Origin: Rhizomucor pusillus
Taxonomy: Eukaryota > Mucoromycota > Mucoromycetes > Mucorales > Lichtheimiaceae
Direction: 5' to 3'
NCBI GenBank assembly: GCA_900175165.2
Contig: FWWN02000364.1
Location: 1 to 64,000, forward strand
DNA length: 64,000 nucleotides
In this document: piece after piece, positions 44,515-56,842 of the stretch
Numbering within the stretch: position 1 is the first letter of the stretch
How the letters are laid out: every line of letters starts with the position of its first letter
The notes under the pieces: model-generated
Seen by the model: the letters and a program-made list of their open reading frames with translations, nothing else
The model's database searches: none
Told to the model about the DNA's origin: nothing
Program-made: the position numbers and the translations under genes

Positions 44515-47500
44515 TCAATCCTCTGCAATTTGGTATCTTCTACCGCTTTTGCTCATCACGATCTCCAAATGTCCTTGATTTACGTATTCTGCAAGCTTGA
44601 GCTCTATATTTTCCAATATCGCTTCTTGCGCCAAGCTCACATTCATTTTCCTCAAAAGGCCATCTGTTGCTGTATACACATCGTCGGACGTGAAACGCTT
44701 TCCTTTTGATATAACATCCCGCACGGCATCTTCGATTCCTTGTAATAATATAGGTGTAAATGCATTTGATACTGGCTGTGATCCGGAACGTTTCAACAAC
44801 GAAGTCGATGGCAGTTGCGAACCGAAGGTTTTCAGAGCGGTGGCGCTAGGCCCGGGTAATGCTGGCGTGACAGCTGACTGAGATGAGAATATATCATCAT
44901 CTTCATATTTAAGTTCTGAGGGAAATGCTAAAGCTTCATTGACACTGAGCAGCGACGTCGGAGCACACGCGATTGGTCTTCCATTTCTTTCTTGCTTAAG
45001 TCTCTTGTGTCGCTGTATCTCTGTTGCTGATGAAAATGTGGAATACGGTTGTGATTGAGTTGATCTTTTTTGTGATTGTGAGGATGCTATGGGTGGTGGA
45101 TTCCTTGGAATACCATATCGAGAGTCTCGACTAGAAGCGCCTCAAGTTATCAGAACTCTGTTTTGATCAAGCATTTATTCCTTATTTGTTTGTACCATGT
45201 TACTTCTTCTGGAACCCAAATCTCTTCACCTTTGCTCATGGAATCCGGATCATCGTCATCGTCATCGTCTTCATATGCTTCGATTTTTTGCCGGTGCGTT
45301 ACTGACGCGATCATCTCACGCATCGATGCATCAATATTGGGTGTCCGGTGCATTCTTAAATCAGCTGGCATATCTTGCAAAAATCGTGAAAATGTTGCTT
45401 TCCTGGAATATCCGAAATCCGGTCTTTTTAAAGAATATGTACAGTAAAGATGGCCTGAACAGAAATATCGGATAAGCTCATCGAGATAATAGTATGCTTG
45501 CGATGTGTTACTTACATTGCGCCCGAGTCATTGATACATATAGTAAGCGACTACAGACATTATATATTCAAAATACAAGGATCTTGGACCAATCATTACA
45601 AACTTACTTTTCTTCCCATGGATCGTCTTCACTTTTTCTGTGAGGGATGATGCCGTTCTCACATCCGATTACAAAGACTATTGGCCATTCCAGACCTTCG
45701 CTTCCAGTGGTTAGAAAGTTTCATAAGGCAGTTTAAACATGCTTTACCTTTAGCACTGTGCATCGTACTTATGGTAACTTTCTGTTATGATAAGCTGTGG
45801 TTAACATCAAGGAACTACTATCTTAATGGTTAGGAAATATACGAACTCCTCCGGCAGCTTCCTCTTGCTCCTTATTTGCAGCATTCAGGCATGTGGCTTC
45901 CAGAAACCTGGCTACCGGATCTTGAACTTTCAAACTAGGAGTAATTTTAGCAAGCGTTTTAAGGAAAGAATTTTGGGAGGTACCCCTTACGTTTCGAGCA
46001 TTTGCTCTGCATGATCTCTCGCCGAAGAAGCAACAACGTCAGTACTCTGCGTATACCAGACAGCCTCCTCTGGATGCAACTCCAAGTCTTCTTCAAGATC
46101 CCATTGTATTTTCTCCCACGCAGCAGCTTCCTTGGCGGTCATATCTTTTGGAGGTGGGTCGAAAGCCAGCTTGGTGTATGAGATCAATTCACCAATGTTA
46201 GCCCAGCGCGATTCTCCTTCCTTTTCTTTTTTATGTGTCTTCCGTAAGTATGCATTGTATTCGATTTCGTCAACGATGTAGCGAATTATATCGGAAGGTG
46301 CTTGCTACACAGATATTTAGACGAATAGAAGAATGCCAATTCCACCAAAAGATCCACTTACACCAGCAAACATGTTCTTTCTTACTTCTTCGCACAGCTG
46401 AAGGAATTTTCTCAAATTCGTTTTCGTACGTGATGAAAGGCCAGGGATAGGGATCTTGTCAGATGCGATATTATCCAGCACCGTTATAATGTCCAAATGA
46501 TCATCGCGGCTTAGCTTCCGTATCTTTTCTAACGTAGATTCTCCAATGCCGCGTGGCGGTACGTTGATAATTCGATCGAACGCTGCTGTGTCGCATGGAT
46601 TGTAAAAAAATCGTACGTACGCAATGATATCTTTCACTTCTTTTCTATCAAAAAACCGGACACCGCCGACCTAGCGAACCACCGTGAGTCTCAACAAATA
46701 TTATCAATCTTATGCATGTACATACCACAACGTAGGGTATATGGAGCGCATTCAAAGACTGTTCAATGCTTCTTGTCATAAAGTTGATACGCACAAGAAC
46801 TGCAATATCCTTGTAGGTCAAGAGACCTTTTGAATATTTGACGAGTCGCTCGATTTCTTGCGCAACAGTCTCGGCCTCCAGTTCTGAAGTCGACGCACGC
46901 AAAAACGATACAGGAATTCCCTCGACATTGTCTGTATAAAGGGATTTAGGAATCCTGTCAGGATCTATCAATGTTTTTAGACCTTGTGAACAATGTATCT
47001 CGAATATCATTGGACATACCTTGAGCTACGACGTGAAGAGCTGCATTCAGGATAGTTTTGGTGCTACGATAATTCTCTTCAAGACGGATAATCTCAGTAT
47101 TTGGAAAGTCTTGCTGCATGCGCAGAAAATTGCTGCGATCTGCGTTGCGCCATCCGTATATACTTTGGTCAGGATCTATCAAGGTTCACTTAGCAAAGAT
47201 AGCTTATGGTTCATTGGATAATGTAAAGACCCACCTCCAACAATAGTCAAATTCTTCCCTGCAGCTTGAGTCGCGTAACGAACAATGTCATATTGTACCG
47301 AGTTCGTATCTTGAAACTGCATATGATACACTCAGCTAAGATTGCTGCTGTCTATACCATATACAAATCATACCTCGTCCACTAAGAAATGCCGTACAAA
47401 GCTGGTAACATGCGGGTATCTTTTGATCACTTCACGTCCAAAGAGGAGCAAATTATCGAAATCCTGCATATCATTCGTTAAACGGAAATGAAAACTGACA

Positions 47501-48378
47501 AAACGTGACATATATTCTCCACTTGCCACCATGTTTTCTGCCAACAAACGATCCTCATATGCACTGAATATATAGAGTCAGGATCCATTAATACGAATTA
47601 CGATGCTACTCGAATCGGAAACTCACCGGAACATGATCATGAATTCTCTCTTTGATGCCTTATCTTGATACATTTCACAGTAAGTGTCGACGTCAATACC
47701 GCGGCATTTATGTCTGCTGATCTCGCTAAGGTAAGCCTCTAAATCATAGAATGAATCTTAATAATAACAGGAACTTTGCAATTCAGGAACCTGAAACGAA
47801 CCCTCTTTCATCTTTTTTGCACCATAGTCTCCCAATTCATTTGCCAGTTCCTTTTGTAATCCTCTGATGATATGTTTACTAGATAAGGGGATGTTCCAAC
47901 ATCTGAGATCTTGCGTTTATGGGCCATACAACATCGGTTTGACATACGTACCTAACGTCCGCGTCTGCCACTGTAAAGTTGGAGTTTACATGTATCAAAC
48001 CGCCGTATTGTCGTAATAAGGTGCCGCAAATATTGTGAAAAGTGCCCATCATGAGCTGATCACTCTTGACTTTTCCTAATAGCTCAGGCGACTCCAAACG
48101 CTGCTTCATTTCTTGCGCAGCTCTGGTTGTAAAGGTTGCGACGACTATTCGCGAAGGATCTTCGAATTCTTCCTCCACAAGCCATGCTACTCGCGATGTC
48201 AAGACTACCGTGCACCTTGTTTAGACTATGAAAAACTTTGGTGGCCAAAATCTGGTAAGGTACCTCTAGTTTTTCCAGATCCAGGACCAGCCAGAATCTG
48301 TAAGGATGAAGCCTTTGACTTTACAGCCTCAAGTTGCGTTGGATTAAGCCTGTTCAAGAAATCGAGTTTCTTTGGCAT
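44515..48378 (-). CDS. SRS2: Srs2/UvrD-type DNA helicase
   Basis: Superfamily 1A 3'-5' DNA helicase, in Srs2 a remover of Rad51 filaments in nuclear recombination control. Seen: [13 protein letters not shown], Walker [23 protein letters not shown], motif [59 protein letters not shown], motif [12 protein letters not shown]...ENGIIPH, then a long acidic, Ser-rich region (with a run of seven Asp) and a helical C-terminus ending RRYQIAED. About ten exons over 3.9 kb, not all junctions fixed. It could instead be a general UvrD/PcrA-like helicase; the long C-terminal tail favours Srs2. Another in-frame ATG lies upstream at 48456. Confidence 0.85.
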
Positions 48379-48807
48379 TTGCGGTCTATGACTTTTATGC
48401 GAGAAACAACGCAGTTCATGATTTTGACAAAAATACCTTAGCTTTCGGGGATACAAGCAAATGGTGCTCGTTTCAGGTTTCTCGCAGTCATTAAGGACGA
48501 TAAAGTGGACAAGGACAATGTAGGCTAGGTCAATAGCATGACTCTACACAAAGTGGTTTTGCCAAAGTTCACAAATATATGCTTTTGCATTATCTACAGA
48601 CAATAGAAAGATATAAAATTTCGCAGATATTGCGGATATACAATGCTTTTTCTTTTTTAAGCAATGTAGAGCTCAATGTAAAATAATATCCAAATCTAAA
48701 GGTCTGTATGAGCAACAGAGCGCCGAGTTTACATCAGTCTACATACCATCAAATGGACCAGCGTTCATAATGAGCGATATTTATTGCGTACTTGTCTCGC
48801 ATCAAAT

Positions 48808-51029
48808 TCATGTTTTCGCTTGGAAACTCTTGCCTACCTCATCCGCGGGCGTAGACAACACAACTTTGCATTTGTCTTCAATCATATTCAGTATTTGAGA
48901 AAGACTCGCTCGTCTCCAGTCATCAGCTACATCGCATGATGGTTACTTGGATGTCTCCAGTAGGATATACGTATACATTTCTTTTCTTACATGTAGAGTC
49001 ATTCAACTTTGAGTCGTCCAACTTTAAGTCTGGATCCGTGTAGATGTACTCGTGCAAACGATCTGTGGCCAAATCATTCTCCAGATATTCAAGTATCGGT
49101 GAATAATCATCCCAAGGCATTGATGTGTCGTCTGTTTCTGAATACTCTCGCGATTCGTCACTCGCAAATTTACATGCGTCTGCGAACCAAAGTTAGTCTT
49201 CGGTTTACTCGCAATATATATTAACTCACAGTATGTTAACCAGGTTGAGAATTCCTTGAATCGCTTCGAAGTACTCGTAGAGCGCACACAATATTCAGAT
49301 AAACGCTTAAAGAGAAGATTTACGGCTGATGATGCCAGATCGATTTGAGCCTTGTTGAGAAGTGCACCATATTGCTCCGTCCTAATGTGGGTGCTATGCG
49401 ATGAGAAAAAGCGTTCATGTATGTTATGACGCTAGTACTTGCCATTGACTGAAACCTGAGAGTTTGCTCAGTTGAAGCTTTAACCGTACAATGGCGGGCT
49501 CAATATTGGTGTAGGCAATCGTGTTTATGCATGAATAGCTGTGTAGAGCACTTGTATTCCAGTTTTTGAGACTCTGATCATTATAAAGTCATTACTATCG
49601 CATTTATCACCATATTATTCGATGACTTGCCTGACTGTCTAACTTTTTCTTCAGAAAATTCTTAATTGCAGTGGTCGTATTTCCCGTCGCCAGAATGCCA
49701 AGCAATTCGGCGTGAAATTGGTGATCAGTTTCCTCTGTTGCAAAGTGAACAATGTGTGTCAATGCATATGCAGATATGTATCTCGTACTCTTCGCAGCGC
49801 ACCTTGTTGCTCTTTGAGATGGTCAACCGCATCTTCGTCGAATCTTTTCGCTAGTCTTATAATAGCATTGTGGTGCTCCGTTACGACAGAAAGGCATTGT
49901 CGTAAGTATGCGATTAAGAAATTTACTGTGCTGTAGATTTCGACAATACCGCACAATGCTTTCTTCCTGTCACGCAAGACGTCGCAAGGCAAGGTAATCT
50001 TTTTTGTATCCTTTGTATCCGAAGTCAACGATACTTCAAGCCGTGAATCATCGTCCGTCAGGTTGATACCCGTTACAGAATACGGCCGGCTCTGGAAGTA
50101 AAACAACGGTAACAGAGTCAGCAACAAGGTAATGATACGAATGGACATTTATTTCTCTTTACCTCCTGCTTGGTAGTATCTGTATGGATCGTCCCTATGT
50201 AATAGGATATGTCCAGACTTCCAGCAATATCGTCAGTATAACATTATAAATCTACTGTTAAAATATCCACCGACCATAAATGAATGTCGCCTTCTGCGTC
50301 TCCAATTAGCAGCAATGTACTGTGTTTTACTCGCTGTGGTTCAGCAGGTAACGGTGCACCTGGTCGTTGCGCATTTTGTATTCTATACCTTAGGTATTAG
50401 AACTGATAAAGCCATATTTTCCCAAAGCAACAATAGCTTACAGCGGACGTGGCAATGGATTGAAGTCAAGTTGCTTCATCGGGCATGCGATTATCTATTG
50501 GGACAAATGAGCAAAATGCATACATATTTGCTACGATGAAGCCTTGAAATATCACCTCAGAAGCGCACTGTGATCGATCACCGTAGTTTATGCACTGCAA
50601 AGCTGTAATAGCTGGATACGACGTGGTTTTTCGCTTTAATCCTTGATCTTTTCTTGGCCAGCATATACAATCCTTTGGGCTTGATCGTGTTGCATCCACC
50701 CAAAATACCGTGCCATCCGTGCATCCGACAGCGAATGCCGTACCTTGATTGATGTCAATTTTTAAACGCTCGCAGCAAAAGTTCTTCCAGTTACCTTGCG
50801 GGTTCCAGACTAATACTCCTGCTTCACCAGAGCCTGGGGCGGTGAATGACCAGATCGGGCAAGCATCTTGACGCGAAAGGGATACGCGATCGTTTGAATG
50901 GACTGCAGCAAATAGTAGCTCCTTGTCCTTTCTGTTCCATGCACCGTTCTTCACTGGACTCTTTAGCTTTCTAGCAACAATCGAAGGTATAGGATTCTCG
51001 TCGTTGTTTTGAGTAGTTTCGTCTGCCAT
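48808..51029 (-). CDS. APC4: anaphase-promoting complex subunit 4
   Basis: Scaffold subunit of the anaphase-promoting ubiquitin ligase in mitosis. Seen: an N-terminal WD40-like region (APGSGEAGVLVWNPQG joined to TAFAVGCTDGTVFWVDA), a linker with a membrane-unlike hydrophobic helix, then the APC4 long domain, recognisable in a helix-rich stretch with FHAELLGILATGNTTTAIKN and KLKNWNTSALHSYSCI, and the C-terminus LSTPADEVGKSFQAKT. The N-terminal Met is a GTG-preceded ATG at 51029. About ten exons, not all fixed. The family call rests on order and local similarity. Confidence 0.7.
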
Positions 51030-51354
51030 CACTGTCCGGTATGATTATGGAGCAAGGTACAAAAATAAAGATAATTGGCAGTCATCACGTCTCTGTGTCA
51101 ATTACTACCCATGCGACGAACCATTTGAATATTTATGCTCTAAGCAACGCATTAGCAGCCTGAAAGCGCGGCCATTGTATAGGATGCCACACCACTTTTC
51201 ACATCCAAAGCTTTCCACGTTTCCTGCCGAATCGGCAGTGGTAACACCATTTCCACATTGTTTAAGAGTTAGGTTGAAGAAGAATATTACAGCATTTCCC
51301 GGAGAGGATTTTTTCTATTTTGGATGGCGGCACAAGTTGGAGATTGCATGAAAA
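51030..51354. other. intergenic region between APC4 and TOM70
   Basis: No gene. On the minus strand it carries the APC4 promoter and the TOM70 3' UTR. Confidence 0.45.
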
Positions 51355-53701
51355 TTACATGCCTCTTGCTCTGCGCAGTTTCGCTGCGGCCTCGGGATAT
51401 TCCTTTGCAATTCTAGATCGATTATATGCCGTCAGCAGGGTTTTCTAGCAAATCCAGGTTGATCACTATTGAATTACCTGATCTGGGTACGGGTTGCTTC
51501 AACGTACGAAATAGCATGCTCGAGTTCAGCCTGTGTTCGTGCCATTTCAATAGCCATTTCATAGTATTGCAAGGCTTCTTCTGGTTTGCCCATTTCAAGC
51601 AAAATCTGTGCCAAAGATGCCACGGCAGCGTCGCAGGCAGGATCGACTTTTGTGGTAATACAATGTTAGTAAAATCCGGTAGCGTATTGTGTGCTTTTCA
51701 CTTACATTCAAGAGCTTTCTTGCAGAGGTTGGTGGCTTCGTTGGCATCACCCATAGCTTGATACATAAGCATAGCCTTGTTGATGTATGGTAAGGGGTTC
51801 TTGGGGTCCAATTCAATAGCTTTGCTGAAAGCCTCGATAGCTTCACCGATCTTTTGCTGGTCTACCAACAATTCACCGTAGTAGTTTTGAACATCAGCAG
51901 AGTTGGGGAACTTCTTGAGTGCATTGTTGAAAGTCGACATGGCTGAGGAAATGGATCCAAGCTTGTATTGTACAACGCCGAGCTGGATGTGGGCGAAAGC
52001 GAAAGATTCATCCAGCTTCAAGCTCTCAGTGTAATCCTTGGCTGCTGCATCGAAGTTACCGCTGATATAGTTGACTACAAAAAATGTTTCAGCTCTCCTA
52101 TCCAATTGTTACTCTTTGCATTTTAGTAGTATACCTTGACCCCTATTTAACAAAGCATTAGTTACTGCTCAGATCCTCGATTACTGGTTCTCGTACCTGT
52201 GATAGTAGACATCAGGATCATTGGGGTTGATAGCGATGGCTTCGTCAAATTGCTTCAAAGCAGAAGCAATGTCACCTGATGATGAATAAATGTGAGACAA
52301 TGAAATTCGATTATCATTGAATGAACATTACCTTGTTCGAGATAAAGGCTGGCACGCTTGATATAGCTAAGAACAAATTTGGGGTCTACCTCAAGAGATT
52401 TGTCAAAGCATTCAAGAGCACCCTTGTTATCCCCCTTCAAAAAGTTGAATGCACCCAAAAGGTTGAGAGCGTAGGCTTGATACGGGCGACTGCAACCAAG
52501 CTCCACAGCACGCTCAACAGCCTCCATAGCTTCTCCGTAGTTCTTGGCTTCAAGTGCACGGAAAGCTTTAGCAAAATAAGCATTTCCGTTGTTGACATCG
52601 TCCTCAGCAGGCAACTCGAGCTTGACTGAATGATATGGAGCGCATCAGAAGGACAGCGTCTATCTAGTGTATGAATATATTGTTTACCAGGGCGGAATGA
52701 TTCAAAATAGGCATGCACGAAGGTTGGCGAAGGAAGGCGCGGCTTCTTGGTCTAGAGAGAACATGGTTGGTGCGAGTCTTTCTAACCACACGTGTATCCG
52801 AATTACCTTCATAATTTCCTTTGCTCTGTCTTCTGCAACGCGTTTGAGCATACGTTCCATTGCTCGAGCGGCAGTGTCGCTTTGGAATCCGTCCAAGATG
52901 CAAACGCAGGTGTAATCTACAGATTCAACGTATCAGAAATGCCAGAATGTCGATATTTGGCGGGGTTATCGTGTACCATAGAGTGAGTCTGCAAACTGTT
53001 CCTTCTTCTCGTAAGCAAGGGCGCGTCTGTTCAAAGCTTTCACGTAAACAGGGTCCAGTTTAAGTGCTTCGTTGCAGTCAGCGATCACATTATCTTGCTT
53101 GTCAAGGTTAGCGAAACATGCTGCACGGTTAGCATAAAAGATGGCATCAGGCTTGAAACGGATGGCCTGTGTGTAGAGTTGCACGGCGTCCTCGTATTTT
53201 TTGCTAGTAAACAAGCTGTTGCCCTTTGCCTTCAACGCCTGAGCTGCTTCGGCACGTTTCTAAAATACTTGAATTAGCACGTATATCCTACAATCACCTG
53301 GCAATACTTTGTATCTTACCTCTGCGGACAAGGCGGCAATTTCATTGTCGGTCATAGACTCGTATGATACGTCCGTCTTTGTGTCAGCAAGGGTCTCTGC
53401 GGATTTGGTTGCTTGCTCGGTACCAGCTACGTAGCAACGCGCGTCAAGGATCTCGTTACGAGCATAGTGTCAAGTTCTTTTCAAGAAAATTACCCGAATC
53501 AGCTTGCTTCTTCTTGACTTCACGCTGTTGCTTTGGCTTCTTCTTGCCAGAGTCACTGCCGCTGGAAGTTAAGCAGTATGCACCAGCGCCAACGGCTATA
53601 AGGCCGACGGCAACGGCACTGTAGAATTTCCAATCCTTGTCCTCGAAGAATTTCTTGACACGCTCGGAAGCTGTTGCGGAATGTCCGTTCGACGACGACA
53701 T
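51355..53701 (-). CDS. TOM70: mitochondrial import receptor Tom70
   Basis: Outer-membrane receptor that docks Hsp70/Hsp90-bound preproteins. Seen: an N-terminal anchor (FYSAVAVGLIAVGAGAYCL) after a short cytosol-poor head, a charged linker, then many TPR units (for example LKAKGNSLFTSKKYEDAVQL, FYANRAACFANLDKQ, YNYGEAMEAVERAVEL-like, AFAHIQLGVVQYKLGS, GELLVDQQKIGEAIEAFSKA, ALQYYEMAIEMARTQ), and ends YPEAAAKLRRARGM. The arrangement of 3 clamp-type and 7-8 core TPRs matches Tom70. Several small exons, joins not all fixed. Confidence 0.9.
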
Positions 53702-54231
53702 TTCGAGAAAGACACCTAAAAGTGAAAAAATTGGCGGCAATGCGCAGTGCGCAGACTTAGCGCGCTGAATCCGAAATACTGTGACTGAATAGTTCGAGAA
53801 GAGTAAGTTACAAGCGCCAAAAGAACCCTGTGGATACTAAAAGATATGCTAAAAACGGCATGCTGATATACACTGTCATATGCAACAACAATGAATGATT
53901 ACAACGGTGCTCTAAACATCTGTATCGGAAGGAATTTCTTGTTCGATTTTGGCATGATGCTATACCAACTATTGCAAATATCACAAGCTGGACCGCTATA
54001 CATATGCTAATATTATATAATGTCATTATACAGTATTTTTAATGATACTAACTTGGCTGTGCCGGTTTCGGCATACTTTTAAACGATTGTTTCCGGCAAA
54101 TGAACGTCATTTTCTGCCTGTCCTTTCGTGACGTGAGAGCCACGGTCATAAATATTAATACCATGTGCGTTTTGGACCCTGAGTTCTATTGCTTCTCCTC
54201 AATCACGCACTAAAGTCATCGGCTTTCTATC
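53702..54231. other. intergenic region between TOM70 and the transposon relic
   Basis: No gene seen. Includes the TOM70 promoter and, at 54057-54075, the left palindrome described separately. Confidence 0.45.
54057..54075. repeat. left palindromic element flanking the transposase relic
   Basis: CTGTGCCGGTTTCGGCATA; a near copy lies at 56279-56297 (16 of 19 bases in direct orientation, equally similar as an inverted copy because the unit is itself palindromic). Confidence 0.4.
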
Positions 54232-55966
54232 ATGCCGCGCATATCTTCAAGTCTCGCTATTAACGCTAGGGTCTCTGTTACCCCTCACTTTCTTTGTCGC
54301 AGTGATACCCTTGAGGCACTGGAAGGCTTCGTTGATCCGAGCGCGCCAGGTGCGCACCATTCACGCGAAATTATGGACGGAGCCACAAAAAAGTACGAGA
54401 TCGCCTATTTGCAAGTTTATCTTAGGTGCTGGCTCTTTGAAGTACGAAGGTCCTCGCCGTACGCCAGCCAGAACGTTGCAAGGAGACGTGACCAATGGTT
54501 CCGTCAACTCTCGCGACCTGGAAGACCCTGATCTCCTCGATGTTCGCCGTTGACGATGCCGAGGAGAGTCTCGATCTCGCCTAGGAGGATGTGGATGTTA
54601 CGGTCGACATCCGTCGTTCTCAACCCGAGCAAGCTTTTCGTGATAGAGCCTGCATCAACCTTCGCTGCGACGCAACGCCAGAAGAGTTTTTCGTTCGTGA
54701 TTCGTCTCCTGTCTGTTCATTACATCCAAACAGTAGTCTTCCCGGCAATCAATGAGCATGCCACAACGGCGTTGCCTAGGTGGGCCACCTATTGGCATAA
54801 AAGTGCCTTTCCATTCGGTCCTTCTTTCGACTTCCCCGTTTGAATGAAAATGGAGCGTCACCAGGTTCCACGTTTTCGAAGTTCCTGATGTTGCGAAACA
54901 TGCTGCAGATAAACTGTACCAGATCCGTGCGTTCTTGGATGCTTATAACGAGAATCTCAAGGACGCTCTCTCGCCTGGAAAACATCTTTGCGTCGATGAA
55001 TCGATGAACCAGTGGTTCGGCCATGGTATGCCGAATTTAAAAAAGGTTCCACGCAAGCCCCATTCAATCGGCCAGGAGTTTAAGACCGTCGCAGACACGG
55101 AAACATGTTGTATCTATCGCCTGGATATAACTGGCGATGAGATCTGCAAGAAGTACGAAGGCACTCACCCAAAGAACATCGCGTGCATGCTTCGTCTTAC
55201 GGAGCCGTGCTTCCACTCTGGACGAACGATCGTTGCGGTTTCCTGGTTCGGTTCACCAGCGATGGTACGGGCATTGAGGGAGCGCGGACTCTTTTCAATA
55301 ATGCAGGTCAAGAAGAAACGATACTGGCCAGGAGGCATGCCCGGACAAGATATGTTGGAGTCCCTGAGTCGTGAGGTAGGGTCAACGGCTGTTAAGAGGT
55401 CGCGTGAGGATAATGTCTATGTCGCTGCGCTCCGTGATAAGAAACCAAAGTGCGTAGTAGCCAACGCAGGTACTACTACCCCAGGCAACAGCGATTTCCG
55501 TTGGATAAACGACCATTTGGAGACGTTTCCTCGGCCTGCCGTCTTTGACGAATATGAGGAACACCACAGCGCAGTAGACGTGCGAATAACCGTCGTGATA
55601 ACATGACATCGTTTCATGATGTCATGAAAACATATCGGTGGGATATGCGCTGCTCGGCTTTCTTTCCGTCCGTCGCTGAATTGAATGCATTCTCTGCATT
55701 CAAGCACTTCAGAGACGACGCAAACGACATCTTGCACTTCGAGTTTCGTTGGCGCCTCGCCCAGTCTCTTTTGGATCATGTTTAAAACATCCAAAAGGCC
55801 TGTAGAGCTTTCTGGACCTTCCTTAAGATCCCGAGTAGCATCCGTCATTTCTCTAGGCAGAACGTCTAGTGGAAAATACGCAAGAAGACACTGTGTGGTA
55901 TGCCACAAGCGGACTCATAATGGATGCTTGCGTGACCCCAGTCGAGGTCTTTGTAAGGTCTGTTAG
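54232..55966 (+). pseudogene. piggyBac-like (DDE_Tnp_1_7) transposase relic
   Basis: Seen in three frames: N-terminal pieces about 54232-54900, a central 220-residue frame (54935-55606), and C-terminal pieces 55603-55966. The central frame has the DDE_Tnp_1_7 look: LCVDESMNQWFGHG (first catalytic Asp), LDITGDEICKKYEGTHP, a WFGSP block, and FRWINDHLE. A C-terminal zinc ribbon (HCVVCHKRTHNGC...GLCKVC) matches piggyBac transposases. Breaks: at the WFGSP block the residue where the second catalytic Asp of the family lies is Val instead; the frame shifts near 55580; there is a stop after 55785. It is therefore inactive. The exact 5' end is unclear. Confidence 0.75.
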
Positions 55967-56278
55967 GCCCCTCACATCAAAAAGAGAGCAAATAAAAAAA
56001 ATACATAGTACTTTTGTTTGAAACCTCGGGTTTCTGTTGATATAAATTTTCTTGTATGTCTCTCGTGTTCCTGGACAACGATCGTCAATCAAAAACTGTG
56101 CCGAATTCGACACACCTAAATCTTCCAAAACCGACCGACCTGCGATCTGCCCTTGCTCGCCAGCAACCACAGGCAGCGATGTCAAATTAATTTGACAGAT
56201 AGAAGAGATGTAGAGTTTCGTGCTGATACCGTCTTTTATTCCTCTGATGCATTGGGCCGAAGTTATAAGGTTTTGTTA

Positions 56279-56297
56279 CTGTGCCGAAATCGGCATA
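56279..56297. repeat. right palindromic element near the transposase relic
   Basis: CTGTGCCGAAATCGGCATA, near copy of the unit at 54057-54075; together they could bound a 2.2-kb element. No target-site duplication is visible. Confidence 0.4.
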
Positions 56298-56579
56298 GTT
56301 GGACAAATTAGTATTCGCTAAAAAATTGAGTATGAATACGATTGACGTGAAGAATATTCGAGTGCGTATATTGCAGGTCATGGATAAGACATTATAGAAT
56401 ACGGTTGACTTTTATAGCTCATAATTGTTTCTACACGAGGGCTTGAGGCAGAGCTATTTTGTTTGCGATTAGTCGCAAATGGTTTATATATCCTCGAAAG
56501 ACATGGAATTGTACGTATACCCAATCATGTTAAATCATTTGTCACATCTATGAAAGACCTCCTAAATGAGCTTTCATTA

Positions 56580-56842
56580 TTGGCTCTTTGGCGGAAGCCG
56601 TAAGGCCGAACGCCTATCCAAATTATTCGAGAGCATCAGTGGATCAAGTGCTTGTTCCCTCTTGCCCTCCTCTATTTTGCTCGCTCTCTTCCAAGATGAT
56701 AGAGTTTATTTGTGTGCCATAGAAAGCTTTTTATTAGCTCTCGATCAATAAAGGAAAGATGATGACACAATCACTTGATCCACTGATGCTCTCGAACAAT
56801 TTGGATAGGCGTTCGGCCTTACGGCCTCCGCCAAAGAGCCAA
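56580..56842. mobile_element. MITE-like element with 71-bp inverted ends
   Basis: Left arm 56580-56650 and right arm 56772-56842 are reverse complements over 71 bases with only two mismatches; the spacer is 121 bases with no gene. TA dinucleotides flank it (with one extra A on the right), as in Tc1/mariner-type MITEs. Confidence 0.75.

Noticed and set aside
53456..53740. Longer N-terminus for TOM70 upstream of 53701
   Set aside because: The upstream extension has no conserved features and would mask the usual short head before the membrane anchor.
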